Notes: generated by a model from the sequence alone, not told the origin. 64,000 bases of DNA from JAQBZY01 sp038117205 (GCA_038117205.1 JAYOFL010000001.1:70681-134680); one strand, 5' to 3'; shown: positions 15,525 to 24,846, counted from the first letter of the stretch. Numbers and translations are program-made.

Positions 15525-16405
15525 GCACGCCGCTGTTCGGCCGCGTCGCGCTGATCGGCATCGGCCTGATCGGCTCCTCGCTGGCCAGGCGCATGCGCCA
15601 GGACGGTCTCTGCCGCGAAATTGCCGTCGCAACACGGCGCACCGAAACCCTGGACCGCGCCCGCGAGCTTGGGCTTTTCGACGTCGGCACCCTGGATGCG
15701 GCGGAAGCGGCGGCGGACGCCGACCTGGTCGTCATCTGCACGCCGATGGGTTCCATCGCCGAGGTCGGCCGGCAGATCGCGCCAGCGCTCAAGCCGGGCG
15801 CCATCGTCACCGACGTCGGCTCGGTCAAGGGACCGGTGCTCCGCGAACTGGCGCCCCTGATGCCGGCGCACGCGCATCTGGTGCCGGGCCATCCGGTCGC
15901 CGGCACCGAGCATTCCGGCCCCGACGCCGGTTTCCCGACGCTGTTCGAGAAGCGCTGGACGATTTTGACTCCCGCCGAAGGCACCGATGCCGACGCCGTC
16001 GCGCGCGTCGTCGAGCTATGGCGGCGCTGCGGCGCCCGTGTCGAAGTAATGGACGCCGGGCACCACGATCAGGTGCTGGCCATTACCTCGCATCTGCCGC
16101 ACCTCATCGCCTACACCATCGTCGGCACGGCGACGGAGTTGGGCGAGGACCTGCAAAAGGAAGTGATCCAGTTCTCGGCCAGCGGTTTCCGCGACTTCAC
16201 ACGCATCGCCGCCTCCGATCCGGTCATGTGGCGCGACATCTTCCTCGCCAACCGGGAAGCGGTGCTGGCCGTGCTCGGCCGCTTCAACGAGGACCTGACG
16301 GCGCTGCAACGCGCCATCCGCCGGGGCGAGGGCGACATCCTGGAAGACCACTTCACCCGCACCCGCGCCATCCGGCGCGGCGTCATCGACGCCGATCAGG
16401 CCTGA
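15521..16405 (+). CDS. tyrA: prephenate/arogenate dehydrogenase family protein
   Basis: This 294-residue enzyme makes the tyrosine precursor by NAD(P)-dependent oxidative decarboxylation of prephenate or arogenate. The Rossmann motif IGIGLIGSSLARRM lies at residues 12-25. VICTPMGSIAEVG, TDVGSVKGPVLREL and VPGHPVAGTEHSGP (conserved His/Gly) are family landmarks, and residues after 170 form the helical dimer domain with HHDQVLAITSHLPHLIAYT. There is no C-terminal ACT domain, as in cyclohexadienyl dehydrogenases of alphaproteobacteria. It is third in the operon, coupled to hisC by an ATGA overlap. Confidence 0.92.
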   Translation: MSTPLFGRVALIGIGLIGSSLARRMRQDGLCREIAVATRRTETLDRARELGLFDVGTLDAAEAAADADLVVICTPMGSIAEVGRQIAPALKPGAIVTDVGSVKGPVLRELAPLMPAHAHLVPGHPVAGTEHSGPDAGFPTLFEKRWTILTPAEGTDADAVARVVELWRRCGARVEVMDAGHHDQVLAITSHLPHLIAYTIVGTATELGEDLQKEVIQFSASGFRDFTRIAASDPVMWRDIFLANREAVLAVLGRFNEDLTALQRAIRRGEGDILEDHFTRTRAIRRGVIDADQA

Positions 16406-16414
16406 GGCCCGGTC

Positions 16415-16828
16415 ATGGACGCGGTCCTGCAATCCTTCATTGCCGGTTTCCCCGTCCTGATGCTGCATTCGTCGGTGACGCTGGCGATGCTGGTCGCCGG
16501 CGCCGCCGCCTACGTCTGGATCACGCCCTGGGACGAGTTGTCGCTGATCCGCGCCGGCAATACGGCGGCGGCGGTATCGCTCGGCGGCGCCATCATCGGC
16601 CTCGCCCTGCCGCTCGCCTTCGCCATGTCGGCCAGCGTCAGCGTTTATGAAATTCTGCTGTGGGGGCCGGTGACGCTGCTCCTGCAGATCGTCGCCTACC
16701 GGATCGCCGACCGGGTGCTGCGCGATCTGCCCAAGCGCATCGAGGCCGGCGAGATGGGGGCGGCGGTCCTGCTGGTCTCCATCAAGATCGCCGTCGCCGC
16801 CATCAACTCCGCCGCCGTCGCCGGGTAG
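16415..16828 (+). CDS. DUF350-family inner-membrane protein
   Basis: The 137-residue hydrophobic protein has four predicted membrane helices (about 9-35, 48-72, 80-100 and 115-136) and the DUF350-type pattern NTAAAVSLGGAIIGLALPLA. No enzymatic role is known for the family. The start lies 9 nt after tyrA, so it probably shares the aromatic operon's transcript, but nothing in the sequence ties it to amino acid synthesis. It is followed 3 nt later by a membrane-anchored protease, which may be its functional partner. Confidence 0.75.
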   Translation: MDAVLQSFIAGFPVLMLHSSVTLAMLVAGAAAYVWITPWDELSLIRAGNTAAAVSLGGAIIGLALPLAFAMSASVSVYEILLWGPVTLLLQIVAYRIADRVLRDLPKRIEAGEMGAAVLLVSIKIAVAAINSAAVAG

Positions 16829-16831
16829 GTC

Positions 16832-17734
16832 ATGCGGGCGCGCGACATCATCGCGTTCCTGCTGCTGCTCGCGATCGCGTTCTCCAGCTACTTCGGCCGC
16901 GACGCCGAGCCGCCCGCACCGCCATCTAGTCCACCGCCGCAGGAGGACCAGCGGCGCCCGCCGCCGCAGAAGTATTCCGGCGTCCCATGGGACGCCGAGA
17001 CCCGCGACTGGCTGACGGAGCGCCCAGCGGCGCAGAACCCGGTGGTCGCGGAGAATTTCCGGCTGCCGTCGACCAACGAGGTACAGATCGACGACAAGCG
17101 CCGCTCCAGCGCCGGCACGGCGTTTTCCGTCGGCGACGGGGTCTGGCTGACGGCGCGTCACGTCGTCGACGGCTGCGACGACGTCGGCCTGCAGACGGCG
17201 CCGAAGCGGGGCGTCCGGGCGAGCGACGTCGTCATGCATCCGAACGCCGACGTGGCCCTGATCCGGACCAAGAACAGCCGCGCGGGCTTTCCGGTCGCCG
17301 CGCCGGGTTCGAAGACGGACACCGCGTACATGGTGGGATTTCCGGCCAGCAAGCCCGGCGCCGTCAGCGCCACGTTGATCGGCCCGTCGACGCTCCGCGA
17401 GCGGGGCCGTTACAAGACGTTCGAACCCGTCATGGTCTGGAGCGAGCGCGACCGGGTGCCCGACCGCTTCGGCTCCCTGGCCGGCCTCAGCGGCGGACCG
17501 GTCTTTTCCGCCGACGGCAGCGCCATCGGCGTGGTGCTGGCCGAGAACACGCGGCGCGGGCGCATCATCACCGCCGTTCCGGAGACCATGCGGGGGTTGA
17601 TCGGCAAGGCCGGCGCCACGCTGTCGGCGGCCCCGGTGCGGTCGTCGTTCTCGAACGAGGGATACCCGGTGACAGCGCGCGAACTGATCACGTCGCTCCG
17701 GGTGTCGCGGGTGCTCTGCCAGGTCGGTTCCTGA
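16832..17734 (+). CDS. membrane-anchored trypsin-like serine protease
   Basis: The 300-residue protein has an N-terminal membrane anchor (IIAFLLLLAIAFSSYFG), a proline-rich linker (about 26-47) and a chymotrypsin-fold domain. The likely triad is H in LTARHVVDGC (about residue 110), D in HPNADVALIR (about 135) and S in GLSGGPVFS (about 224). It is expected to act in the periplasm on an unknown substrate. There is no PDZ domain, unlike DegP/DegS. It follows the DUF350 gene with a 3-nt gap and ends 7 nt from the convergent zinc-ribbon gene. Confidence 0.85.
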   Translation: MRARDIIAFLLLLAIAFSSYFGRDAEPPAPPSSPPPQEDQRRPPPQKYSGVPWDAETRDWLTERPAAQNPVVAENFRLPSTNEVQIDDKRRSSAGTAFSVGDGVWLTARHVVDGCDDVGLQTAPKRGVRASDVVMHPNADVALIRTKNSRAGFPVAAPGSKTDTAYMVGFPASKPGAVSATLIGPSTLRERGRYKTFEPVMVWSERDRVPDRFGSLAGLSGGPVFSADGSAIGVVLAENTRRGRIITAVPETMRGLIGKAGATLSAAPVRSSFSNEGYPVTARELITSLRVSRVLCQVGS

Positions 17735-17741
17735 ACGGAGC

Positions 17742-18950
17742 CTAGTGCGCCTTCGGCTTTTTCTCGTCGGCCTTGCCGTCCGCCTTCGGCCGTTCCGCGA
17801 ACGTCACCTTCAGGCTGCGCGCCAGGGCGGAGGGATCCTTGAGCTCGATCCTAAAGCCGATCTGCTCGCCGGCGTTGAGTTCCGTCTTCAAGGGCGCGGT
17901 TTCCGTCGACTGCACCGCCTTGCCGTCGAGATCGAGCAGCATCAGCTTGATCATCGGCACCGGCCGCGCCTTTTCGGAAACGTTGGCGATGACGCCGCGC
18001 ACCACCAGCACGTCCTTGCCGCCGATGGATTCGCGGTTCCCCTTCGGATCGCGGATGGCGAGACCGTCGCCGAGCGCTTCGCCGCCGAGACCGATCATCT
18101 CGTAGAGGGCGGCGGCGCCCGGTACGTATTCGGACACCATGCCGCGCATGAAGACGCCGACACCGACCAAGCTCAACAGAAGAACCGCGACGACGACCAT
18201 GACGATCTTGCCGATGGAGAATCGGCGGCCGCCGGTTTCCTCCTCCTCGTCGTCCTCTTCCTCGTCGGCGGTGAAGACCTGGGGAATGGGTTCCGGATCG
18301 TCGAGATCGTCGAGGTCTTCCAACTCGTCCCCGTCGTCGTCGTCCTTGGCGCCGCCGCCGCTGTCGACCATCGACTGCATGGGTTCCGGTTCCTCGGCGT
18401 CGGCGAACATGGCGTCGAGATCGGCCTGCGACAGGCTTTCCTCGCCGTCGGCTTCGGAGTCGTCCTCGTCCTCTTCGTCGTCCATGGCGGCGGCGAAGTC
18501 GTCCTCCATCTCGGGGAGGGCGGGTTCGTCCTCTTCCTCCTCGTCGTCGTCCTCCATCATCGGGGCGGGCGGCGGCGGGGGCGGCGGCGCCGGCATGGGC
18601 GCGGGCGCGGCTTCGGCGGCGGCGCCCGGCATCGGCGGATAGCCGGGCGGCGGATACGGCGGATAGGGCGGATAACCCGGCGGCGGGTACGGCGGATAGC
18701 CCGGCGGCGGCGGCGGGTAGCCCTGCGGATAGGCGTATTGCTGCTGCGGCTGCGCCTGCGGCATCGGTTGCGGCGTGTGACCGCGGCCGCGACCGCCGGC
18801 CGGCACCATGGGCGGCGGCGGCGGCGTGCGGACGGGATGCTGGTGCCACGTATTGCCGCAGTTGGCGCAGCGAACCGACCGGCCCTGCTCGCCCAGATAA
18901 GACGCGTCCAAATTATACCGTGTGGCGCAGTTCGGGCAGGAAATAAGCAT
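17742..18950 (-). CDS. zinc-ribbon (MJ0042) and DUF3426 membrane protein
   Basis: The 402-residue protein begins with a zinc ribbon, CPNCATRYNLDASYL..RCANCGNTWH (two C-x2-C pairs, residues 5-32). Next come a Pro/Tyr/Gly-rich stretch (about 50-130), a highly acidic Asp/Glu-rich region (about 150-270), a membrane helix IVMVVVAVLLLSLVGVGVF (about 280-300) and a C-terminal DUF3426 domain. The start MLISCPNC at 18950 is chosen because the ribbon is N-terminal in this family; upstream in-frame codons give non-conserved sequence. It lies divergent to ftsE, as in many alphaproteobacteria. Function is unknown; the topology suggests a cytoplasmic ribbon and a periplasmic C-terminus. Confidence 0.85.
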   Translation of the reverse strand: MLISCPNCATRYNLDASYLGEQGRSVRCANCGNTWHQHPVRTPPPPPMVPAGGRGRGHTPQPMPQAQPQQQYAYPQGYPPPPPGYPPYPPPGYPPYPPYPPPGYPPMPGAAAEAAPAPMPAPPPPPPPAPMMEDDDEEEEDEPALPEMEDDFAAAMDDEEDEDDSEADGEESLSQADLDAMFADAEEPEPMQSMVDSGGGAKDDDDGDELEDLDDLDDPEPIPQVFTADEEEDDEEEETGGRRFSIGKIVMVVVAVLLLSLVGVGVFMRGMVSEYVPGAAALYEMIGLGGEALGDGLAIRDPKGNRESIGGKDVLVVRGVIANVSEKARPVPMIKLMLLDLDGKAVQSTETAPLKTELNAGEQIGFRIELKDPSALARSLKVTFAERPKADGKADEKKPKAH

Positions 18951-19135
18951 GTGCAACCGGCCAGGTAAGTCCTGGTCGTTTATAGGCTTTCGCGATTCAC
19001 GAGGCAAGCGAGGCGGACCCCGCGCATGCTCCGGGCGGCGGTCCCGCCCTGGACGGCGGCGGCAATCGCATGGCATTGTCACGCGCAAGCGGCGGGCCGA
19101 TTTAGGCACGGCCCCCGAAACGGGAGGCGATCCGA

Positions 19136-19951
19136 GTGCAATTCCAAGGCGACACCAGCATCGCCCGGTTCGAGAACGTCGGCCTCCGTTACGGACTCGG
19201 CCCGGAAGTGCTGCAGGACGTGACCTTCACGCTGGCGCCGTCGTCCTTTCACTTCCTGGTCGGCGAAAGCGGCGCCGGCAAGTCCTCGCTGTTACGTCTT
19301 TTGTATCTGGCGTTGAAGCCGTCGCGCGGTTTGATCTCGCTCTTCGGCCGCGACATCGCGACCACGCCGAGGCGCGAGCTGCCGCCGTTGCGTCGTCAAA
19401 TCGGCGTTGTTTTTCAAGAGTTTAAGTTGCTAAACCACCTCAGCGCCTTCGACAACGTGGCGCTGCCCCTGCGGGTCGCCGGCGTCAAGGAAGCCGACGT
19501 CACGCGGCACGTGGTCGAGCTACTGGAATGGGTCGGTCTCAAGGATCATCTGAAGGCGCGGCCGCCGACCCTGTCGGGCGGTCAGCAGCAACGGGTCTCG
19601 ATCGCGCGCGCCGTCATCGCCCGGCCGAAGCTTTTGCTCGCCGACGAGCCGACCGGCAACGTCGACGACAGGATGGCGCTTCGTCTCATGCATCTCTTCG
19701 AGGAACTCAATCGACTCGGCACCACCATCGTCATCGCGACGCATAACATGGCGCTCGTCGAACGGCTCGGACGGCCGGCGATGCGGATCGCCGACGGACG
19801 GCTCAACGTCATTCCCGGAACCCGAAATGCCGAAGCGAAACGCGAATCGCGCGAATCGGCGTCACCGTCGCGGGTGCCTTCCCAGGCGCCGTCGCCGCGT
19901 CCGTCCGCCGGCGACGACGACGTGCCGCCCGGCATCGAGCAGTTTCTGTAA
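19136..19951 (+). CDS. ftsE: cell division ATP-binding protein FtsE
   Basis: The 271-residue ABC ATPase pairs with FtsX to control septal peptidoglycan hydrolysis. Walker A is GESGAGKSS (about 43-51), the Q-loop VFQEFKLL, signature LSGGQQQRVSIARA and Walker B LLLADEPTGNVD with the H-loop ATHNM. The canonical FtsE is about 220 residues; here about 45 extra Ser/Pro/Arg-rich residues end in PPGIEQFL. The start is GTG with GGGAGGCGATCCGA upstream. ftsX follows after 11 nt. Confidence 0.94.
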   Translation: MQFQGDTSIARFENVGLRYGLGPEVLQDVTFTLAPSSFHFLVGESGAGKSSLLRLLYLALKPSRGLISLFGRDIATTPRRELPPLRRQIGVVFQEFKLLNHLSAFDNVALPLRVAGVKEADVTRHVVELLEWVGLKDHLKARPPTLSGGQQQRVSIARAVIARPKLLLADEPTGNVDDRMALRLMHLFEELNRLGTTIVIATHNMALVERLGRPAMRIADGRLNVIPGTRNAEAKRESRESASPSRVPSQAPSPRPSAGDDDVPPGIEQFL

Positions 19952-19962
19952 CGGGCCGGCGC

Positions 19963-20847
19963 ATGTTCACCTACAAGCGATCCGACCTTCCCCTCGACAA
20001 GGATGCGCACAGCCGCTTCCTGCCGTGGCTGATCGCCTTCATGGTGTTCCTGGCCGTGCTCGCCTTCGCCGGCATTTTGGTGCTGCGCGAGACGGCGGCG
20101 AAATGGGACCAGGGCGTCGGCGGCACGCTGACGGTGCAGATCGCCATGACCGACGACCCGACCCGCGATCAGCGTAATTTGCAGGAAGTGTTGAACGTGC
20201 TGGCGGCAACGTCGGACATCGAGCGCTACGAGGTGATCGACGAGGCGCGCATGCTGCGGCTTCTGGAACCGTGGCTCGGCGCCGGCGCCAAGGCCGGCGA
20301 CCTGCCGCTGCCGCGCCTGATCGACGTCAGCATTTCCGCCGGTTCGAAATTCAAGATCGACACGTTGCGCGCCCGGCTCGGCGAACGCGTGCCGGAGGCC
20401 GCCGTCGACGATCACCGGGTCTGGCTCGACCGGCTGGTGCGGCTGATCGAGACCGTCGAATTGGTGGCCATGCTGATCCTCGTCTTCATTTGCGTGGCGA
20501 CCGTCGGCACGGTCATCTTCACGACCCGCACGGGGCTTTCCGTGCACCGGGAGGCCATCGAGATATTGCATCTGATCGGCGCCCGCGATTCCTACATCGC
20601 GGCGCAGTTCGCCGGCCGGGCCATGCTGCTCGGTCTGCGCGGCGGCCTGATCGGCCTGGCGCTCGGATTGCCGGCGCTCCTGGGAATCGGCTATCTGGCG
20701 GAGAGCCTGGAGGGCGGGGCGATGCCGGACGTTTCCTTCGGCATCGTCGAGTGGGCCGTGCTGGTCCTGATTCCCCTCGCCGTCGCCGCGCTGGCGATGA
20801 CGACGGCGCGAATCACCGTGCTGCGCTCGCTGGCGCGGATGTTGTGA
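19963..20847 (+). CDS. ftsX: cell division protein FtsX
   Basis: This 294-residue inner-membrane protein has the FtsX topology: TM1 (WLIAFMVFLAVLAFAGILVL, about 22-41), a periplasmic domain of about 120 residues that in other bacteria activates amidase or EnvC-type regulators, then three C-terminal helices (about 165-185, 220-245 and 265-285). REAIEILHLIGARDSYIAAQF is the conserved cytoplasmic loop between TM2 and TM3. It is co-transcribed with ftsE and followed by ydcF after 10 nt. Confidence 0.93.
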   Translation: MFTYKRSDLPLDKDAHSRFLPWLIAFMVFLAVLAFAGILVLRETAAKWDQGVGGTLTVQIAMTDDPTRDQRNLQEVLNVLAATSDIERYEVIDEARMLRLLEPWLGAGAKAGDLPLPRLIDVSISAGSKFKIDTLRARLGERVPEAAVDDHRVWLDRLVRLIETVELVAMLILVFICVATVGTVIFTTRTGLSVHREAIEILHLIGARDSYIAAQFAGRAMLLGLRGGLIGLALGLPALLGIGYLAESLEGGAMPDVSFGIVEWAVLVLIPLAVAALAMTTARITVLRSLARML

Positions 20848-20857
20848 GCGACAAGTC

Positions 20858-21514
20858 ATGAGATCGCGGCGCCGAACGGCCGGCATCCTGGCGCCGGTGC
20901 TGGGCGCGCTGGCGACGCTGGCGCTGATGTGGTGCGTCGGCCTGTTCCTGTTCGCCGGTAGCGTGCCGAAGATGCCGCCGGACGTGACCGAACACACCGA
21001 CGCCATCGTCGTTCTGACCGGTGGTAGCGGCCGGGTGCGCACCGGGCTCGACCTGCTGCTCGCCAACACCGCCGACCGGCTGTTCGTGTCGGGGGTCTAC
21101 CGGGGCGTCGACGTCGATCAGTTGCTGGCGGTGATGAAGCAGCGGCCGGAGGAAGTCGAAGGCCGGATCGGCATCGGCAACGCCGTCAACACCATCGAGA
21201 ACGCCGAGGAGACCGCGGTCTGGGCTAAGGCCCGGGGACTCAAATCCTTGCGTCTCGTCACCGCCGCCTATCATATGCCGCGCAGCATGCTCGAATTCGC
21301 CCACGCCATGCCGGACGTCCGGATCGTGCCGCACCCGGTGTTTCCCGTTCACGTGAAAAGCGACGACTGGTGGGCCTGGCCCGGTACCGCCGCGCTGACG
21401 GTCAGCGAGTACAGCAAGTTTCTGCTGGCGTGGCTGCGCCATCAGGTGCGACGGTTCGCGCCCGCCGCCGGGCTCACCGCCGGGCCCACCGCCGGGAAGG
21501 AGCCGACCTCGTGA
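20858..21514 (+). CDS. YdcF/ElyC-SanA (DUF218) family protein
   Basis: The 218-residue protein has one N-terminal membrane helix (ILAPVLGALATLALMWCVGLFLF) and a DUF218 domain: DAIVVLTGGSGRVRTGLDLL (about 48-67), VSGVYRGVD, NAVNTIENAEETAVWAKARG and LVTAAYHMPRSMLEF (about 128-142). Members such as ElyC and SanA affect envelope integrity, but their reaction is not settled. It sits in ftsEX-ydcF-plsC, and its TGA overlaps the GTG of plsC. A link between division and envelope lipid supply is inference from context only. Confidence 0.85.
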   Translation: MRSRRRTAGILAPVLGALATLALMWCVGLFLFAGSVPKMPPDVTEHTDAIVVLTGGSGRVRTGLDLLLANTADRLFVSGVYRGVDVDQLLAVMKQRPEEVEGRIGIGNAVNTIENAEETAVWAKARGLKSLRLVTAAYHMPRSMLEFAHAMPDVRIVPHPVFPVHVKSDDWWAWPGTAALTVSEYSKFLLAWLRHQVRRFAPAAGLTAGPTAGKEPTS

Positions 21515-22230
21515 CCGCCGTTCGTTCGCTGTTGTTCAATTTCGCCTTCTTCGGCTGGCTGACGTTCCTGCTGCTGTTTCATCTGTGGTGGTACATGCCG
21601 TTCGAGCGCATGCACTTGCAGCGCGCCGTCGGCCGCTGGGCCAGGAGCGTCTTTCCGATCCTGCGCTACACGGTCGGCATCGACTGCCGTGTGCTCGGGC
21701 GCGAACACATGCCGAAAGGCGGCGCGCTGGTCGTCTCGAAACACCAGTCGGCATGGGACACCTTCATCTTCTATGCGCTTCTCGAAGACGTGCAGTACGT
21801 GTTGAAGAAGGAGCTGGTGAAGATACCGGTCTGGGGCATGTATGCGAGGAAGTGCGAGGCCATCGCCATCGACCGCGCCGCCGGCGCCAAGGCGCTCAAG
21901 AAGCTCGTCGCCGACTGCAAGGACCGTATCTCCAAGGGCCGCCAGGTCATCATCTTCCCGGAAGGCACGCGCACGCCGCCGGGCGAGCGGCACCCCTATC
22001 AGCCGGGTGTCGCCGCCGTCTACAAGGCGCTGCCGGCGGATACGCAGATCGTGCCGGTGGCGCTCAATTCCGGCGTCTTTTGGGGACGGCGCAGCTTCCT
22101 CAAGAAGCCGGGCACCATCACCATCCAGTTCCTGCCGCCGGTACCGACCGGGCTCGACCGGGAAACCTTCATGCGGACCATCGAGGACACCATCGAGACG
22201 GCGTCCGCCGAGCTCATCCGGAACCCCTGA
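21511..22230 (+). CDS. plsC: 1-acyl-sn-glycerol-3-phosphate acyltransferase (PlsC)
   Basis: The 239-residue enzyme acylates lysophosphatidate to phosphatidate at the inner membrane. It has an N-terminal hydrophobic anchor (LLFNFAFFGWLTFLLLFHLW), the H-x4-D motif HQSAWD (about 72-77) and the substrate motif FPEGTRT (about 150-156), with VPVALNSG and KKPGTITIQFLPP following. The start is GTG, overlapping the ydcF stop (GTGA). It is the last gene of the ftsEX unit; DnaA-box-like words follow in the spacer before nrdJ. Confidence 0.93.
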   Translation: MTAVRSLLFNFAFFGWLTFLLLFHLWWYMPFERMHLQRAVGRWARSVFPILRYTVGIDCRVLGREHMPKGGALVVSKHQSAWDTFIFYALLEDVQYVLKKELVKIPVWGMYARKCEAIAIDRAAGAKALKKLVADCKDRISKGRQVIIFPEGTRTPPGERHPYQPGVAAVYKALPADTQIVPVALNSGVFWGRRSFLKKPGTITIQFLPPVPTGLDRETFMRTIEDTIETASAELIRNP

Positions 22231-22500
22231 TCCCACCGGGCGGACACGCCTGTGGACAGGCCGTCCCGGCGGCCGGGGAAACCTGGGGATAACTCGGCAA
22301 GTCTCTACGAACATGACGTTATTTCGAGCCTCGCCTGGGGATCGAAGGCGGGAGCGTTATGGAAACATATCAAGAACATTTTCCTTGAAATGACGACATC
22401 CGGTCCATAAAGTGCCAGGATCGGGTACCGGTCCGCGCCCGCTTTGGCGCCGGACAGGTGTATCCGCGATCAGCCGTCAAAATATACCGGAAGGACGCCG
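22231..22500. promoter_or_regulatory. nrdJ upstream region with possible LexA-type box
   Basis: The 270-bp spacer has lower GC than its surroundings. AAAC-N7-GAAC at 22363-22377 is a 7/8 match to the alphaproteobacterial SOS box GAAC-N7-GAAC. TGGGGATAA (around 22283-22291) is an 8/9 match to a reversed DnaA box, and TGTGGACAG (22251-22259) a weaker one. I do not see a cobalamin riboswitch core or an NrdR box pair. GGAAGGACGCCG precedes the nrdJ ATG. Confidence 0.35.
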
Positions 22501-24834
22501 ATGACCGAGGTCGCCCCCCTCTCCCAGCAGATCTGGGACATGAAATACCGTCTGAAGGACGCCGAGGGCCGGCCGGTCGACAAGGCGATCACCGACACGT
22601 GGCGCCGCGTCGCCAAGGCGCTGGCCTCGGTCGAAACGGACCCGGCGGCGTGGGAGGACACGTTCTTCGACGCCATGGACGGCTTCAAGTTCCTGCCGGC
22701 CGGACGCATCCTGTCGGGCGCCGGCGCCAGCCGCCGCGTCACGCTGTTCAACTGCTTCGTCATGGGCGACGTGCCGGACGACATGGCCGGCATCTTCGAG
22801 CACCTGAAGGAAGCGGCCCTTACCATGCAGCAAGGGGGCGGCATCGGTTACGACTTCTCGACCCTGCGGCCGAAGGGCGCGCCCGTGCGGGGCGTCGGCG
22901 CCGACGCGTCCGGCCCGCTGTCGTTCATGGACGTCTGGGACGCCATGTGCCGCACCATCATGAGCGCCGGCTCGCGCCGCGGCGCCATGATGGCGACACT
23001 GCGCTGCGATCATCCGGACGTGGAAGCCTTCATCGACGCCAAGCGCGAGCCGGGCCGGCTCCGCATGTTCAATCTTTCCGTCCTCGTCACCGATCCGTTC
23101 ATGCGCGCCGTCAAGGACGACGCGTCGTGGGATCTGAAGTTCGAGGACACGGTCTACCGCACCGTCTCGGCACGCGAGCTCTGGGACAAGATCATGCACG
23201 CGACCTACGCCTACGCGGAGCCCGGCGTGATCTTCATCGACCGCATCAACAACCGTAACAACCTGCACTACTGCGAGACCATTCACGCGACCAACCCCTG
23301 CGGCGAGCAGCCGCTGCCGCCCTACGGCGCCTGCCTGTTGGGCTCGATCAATCTGTCGCGCCTGGTCGAACGCCCGTTCGAGGCCGACGCCGGCATCGAC
23401 ATGGCCGCCCTCGACAGCCTGACGCGGACCGCCGTCCGCATGATGGACAACGTCGTCGACGTATCAGGCTTCCCGCTCGAACAACAGACGCACGAAGCGA
23501 AGGCGAAGCGGCGCATCGGCCTCGGCATCACCGGGCTCGCCGACGCGCTGATCATGTGCGGCGCGCGCTACGGTTCACCGGAAGCGGTGCGGCTGACGGA
23601 AATCTGGATGCGGGCGCTGCAGCGCGCCGCCTATCTCGCCTCCGCCGACCTCGCCCGCGAGAAGGGCGCGTTCGCGCTGTTCGACAAGGACGCCTATCTC
23701 GACGGCGAGACCATCCGCGAACTGGACGAGGATGTGCGCGCCGCCATCGCCGAGCACGGCATCCGCAACGCGCTGCTCACCTCCGTGGCGCCGACCGGCA
23801 CCATCTCGCTCTTCGCCGACAACGTCTCGTCGGGGCTGGAGCCGGTGTTCAGCTTTACCTATCGCCGCCACGTCCTGATGCCGGACGGTAATCGCCGCGA
23901 GGAAGAGGTGTCGGACTACGCCTACCGACTCTATCGCCGGGTCAAGGGCGAGGGCGCGCAACTGACGCCGGCCTTCGTCGACGCGCAGGGCCTGACGCCG
24001 GAAGATCATCTGGTGATGCAGGCGGCGGTCCAAAAGTTTATCGACAGCTCGATCTCCAAGACCATCAACGTGCCGGAGGAAATCTCCTTCGCCGACTTCA
24101 AGGACATCTACACCCGCGCCTACGAGTTGGGCTGCAAGGGTTGCACCACGTACCGACCGAACGACGTCACCGGCGCGGTGCTGGAAACCACGTCCAAGAA
24201 GGCGAAGAAGTCGGAGGCAGAACCGGAACTGCCGTTGGAGGCGCCGTCGAAGAAGGCCCGTCCGGTGGACGCCGGCGATGCCGGCGCCGTGGTGCGCATG
24301 TTCCAGCCCTTGGACCGGCCGGGCGAACTGCCGGGCAAAACCTACAAGGTGCGCTGGCCGGAAAGCGACCATGCGCTCTATATCACCATCAACGACATCA
24401 TCGACGACCAGGGCCGGCGCCGACCGTTCGAAATCTTCATCAACTCGAAGAACACCGAGCACTACGCCTGGACCGTGGCGCTGACGCGGATGATCTCGGC
24501 GGTGTTCCGGCGCGGCGGCGATCTCTCGTTCGTCGTCGAGGAATTGAAGGCCGTGTTCGATCCGCGCGGCGGCTACTGGATCGGCGGCAAGTACGTGCCG
24601 TCGCTGTTGGCGGCCATCGGCGGCGTCATCGAGAACCACATGATCGACATCGGCTTCCTGCCGAAGCCGGGCGCGGCGAACGAGCACAATATGAAGGCGC
24701 AACCGATCGCCGTCGGCGCCGAGAACACGCCGACGACGCTGATGCGGCAGTGCCCGAAATGCGGTCAGGCGTCGCTGATCCGCCAGGAAGGCTGCGACAC
24801 CTGCACATCCTGCGGCCATTCCAAGTGCGGCTGA
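22501..24834 (+). CDS. nrdJ: adenosylcobalamin-dependent (class II) ribonucleoside-diphosphate reductase NrdJ
   Basis: The 777-residue enzyme reduces ribonucleotides with a cobalamin-derived radical. Visible landmarks are FLPAGRILSGAG, the redox cysteine in LFNCFVMGD, QQGGGIGYDFS, the radical cysteine in NPCGEQPLPPYGACLLGS, and SVAPTGTISL of the finger loop. A C-terminal region after about residue 560 ends in a zinc-type cysteine cluster (CPKCGQ, CDTCTSCGHSKCG) that probably re-reduces the active site. The start MTEVAPLSQQIWD is at 22501 with a GGAAGG ribosome-binding site. It depends on adenosylcobalamin, matching the adenosyltransferase gene at 61.8 kb. Confidence 0.95.
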   Translation: MTEVAPLSQQIWDMKYRLKDAEGRPVDKAITDTWRRVAKALASVETDPAAWEDTFFDAMDGFKFLPAGRILSGAGASRRVTLFNCFVMGDVPDDMAGIFEHLKEAALTMQQGGGIGYDFSTLRPKGAPVRGVGADASGPLSFMDVWDAMCRTIMSAGSRRGAMMATLRCDHPDVEAFIDAKREPGRLRMFNLSVLVTDPFMRAVKDDASWDLKFEDTVYRTVSARELWDKIMHATYAYAEPGVIFIDRINNRNNLHYCETIHATNPCGEQPLPPYGACLLGSINLSRLVERPFEADAGIDMAALDSLTRTAVRMMDNVVDVSGFPLEQQTHEAKAKRRIGLGITGLADALIMCGARYGSPEAVRLTEIWMRALQRAAYLASADLAREKGAFALFDKDAYLDGETIRELDEDVRAAIAEHGIRNALLTSVAPTGTISLFADNVSSGLEPVFSFTYRRHVLMPDGNRREEEVSDYAYRLYRRVKGEGAQLTPAFVDAQGLTPEDHLVMQAAVQKFIDSSISKTINVPEEISFADFKDIYTRAYELGCKGCTTYRPNDVTGAVLETTSKKAKKSEAEPELPLEAPSKKARPVDAGDAGAVVRMFQPLDRPGELPGKTYKVRWPESDHALYITINDIIDDQGRRRPFEIFINSKNTEHYAWTVALTRMISAVFRRGGDLSFVVEELKAVFDPRGGYWIGGKYVPSLLAAIGGVIENHMIDIGFLPKPGAANEHNMKAQPIAVGAENTPTTLMRQCPKCGQASLIRQEGCDTCTSCGHSKCG

Positions 24835-24846
24835 GGCAAGCAAGTC

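Noticed and set aside
18139..18642. Serine-rich ORF on the plus strand inside the zinc-ribbon gene
   Set aside because: It is the reverse of the Asp/Glu-rich low-complexity stretch (GAC/GAG runs read as TCG/TCC); not a gene.
22231..22300. Replication origin suggested by DnaA-box-like words after plsC
   Set aside because: Only two imperfect boxes, no AT-rich unwinding region and no dnaA, hemE or parAB genes nearby.
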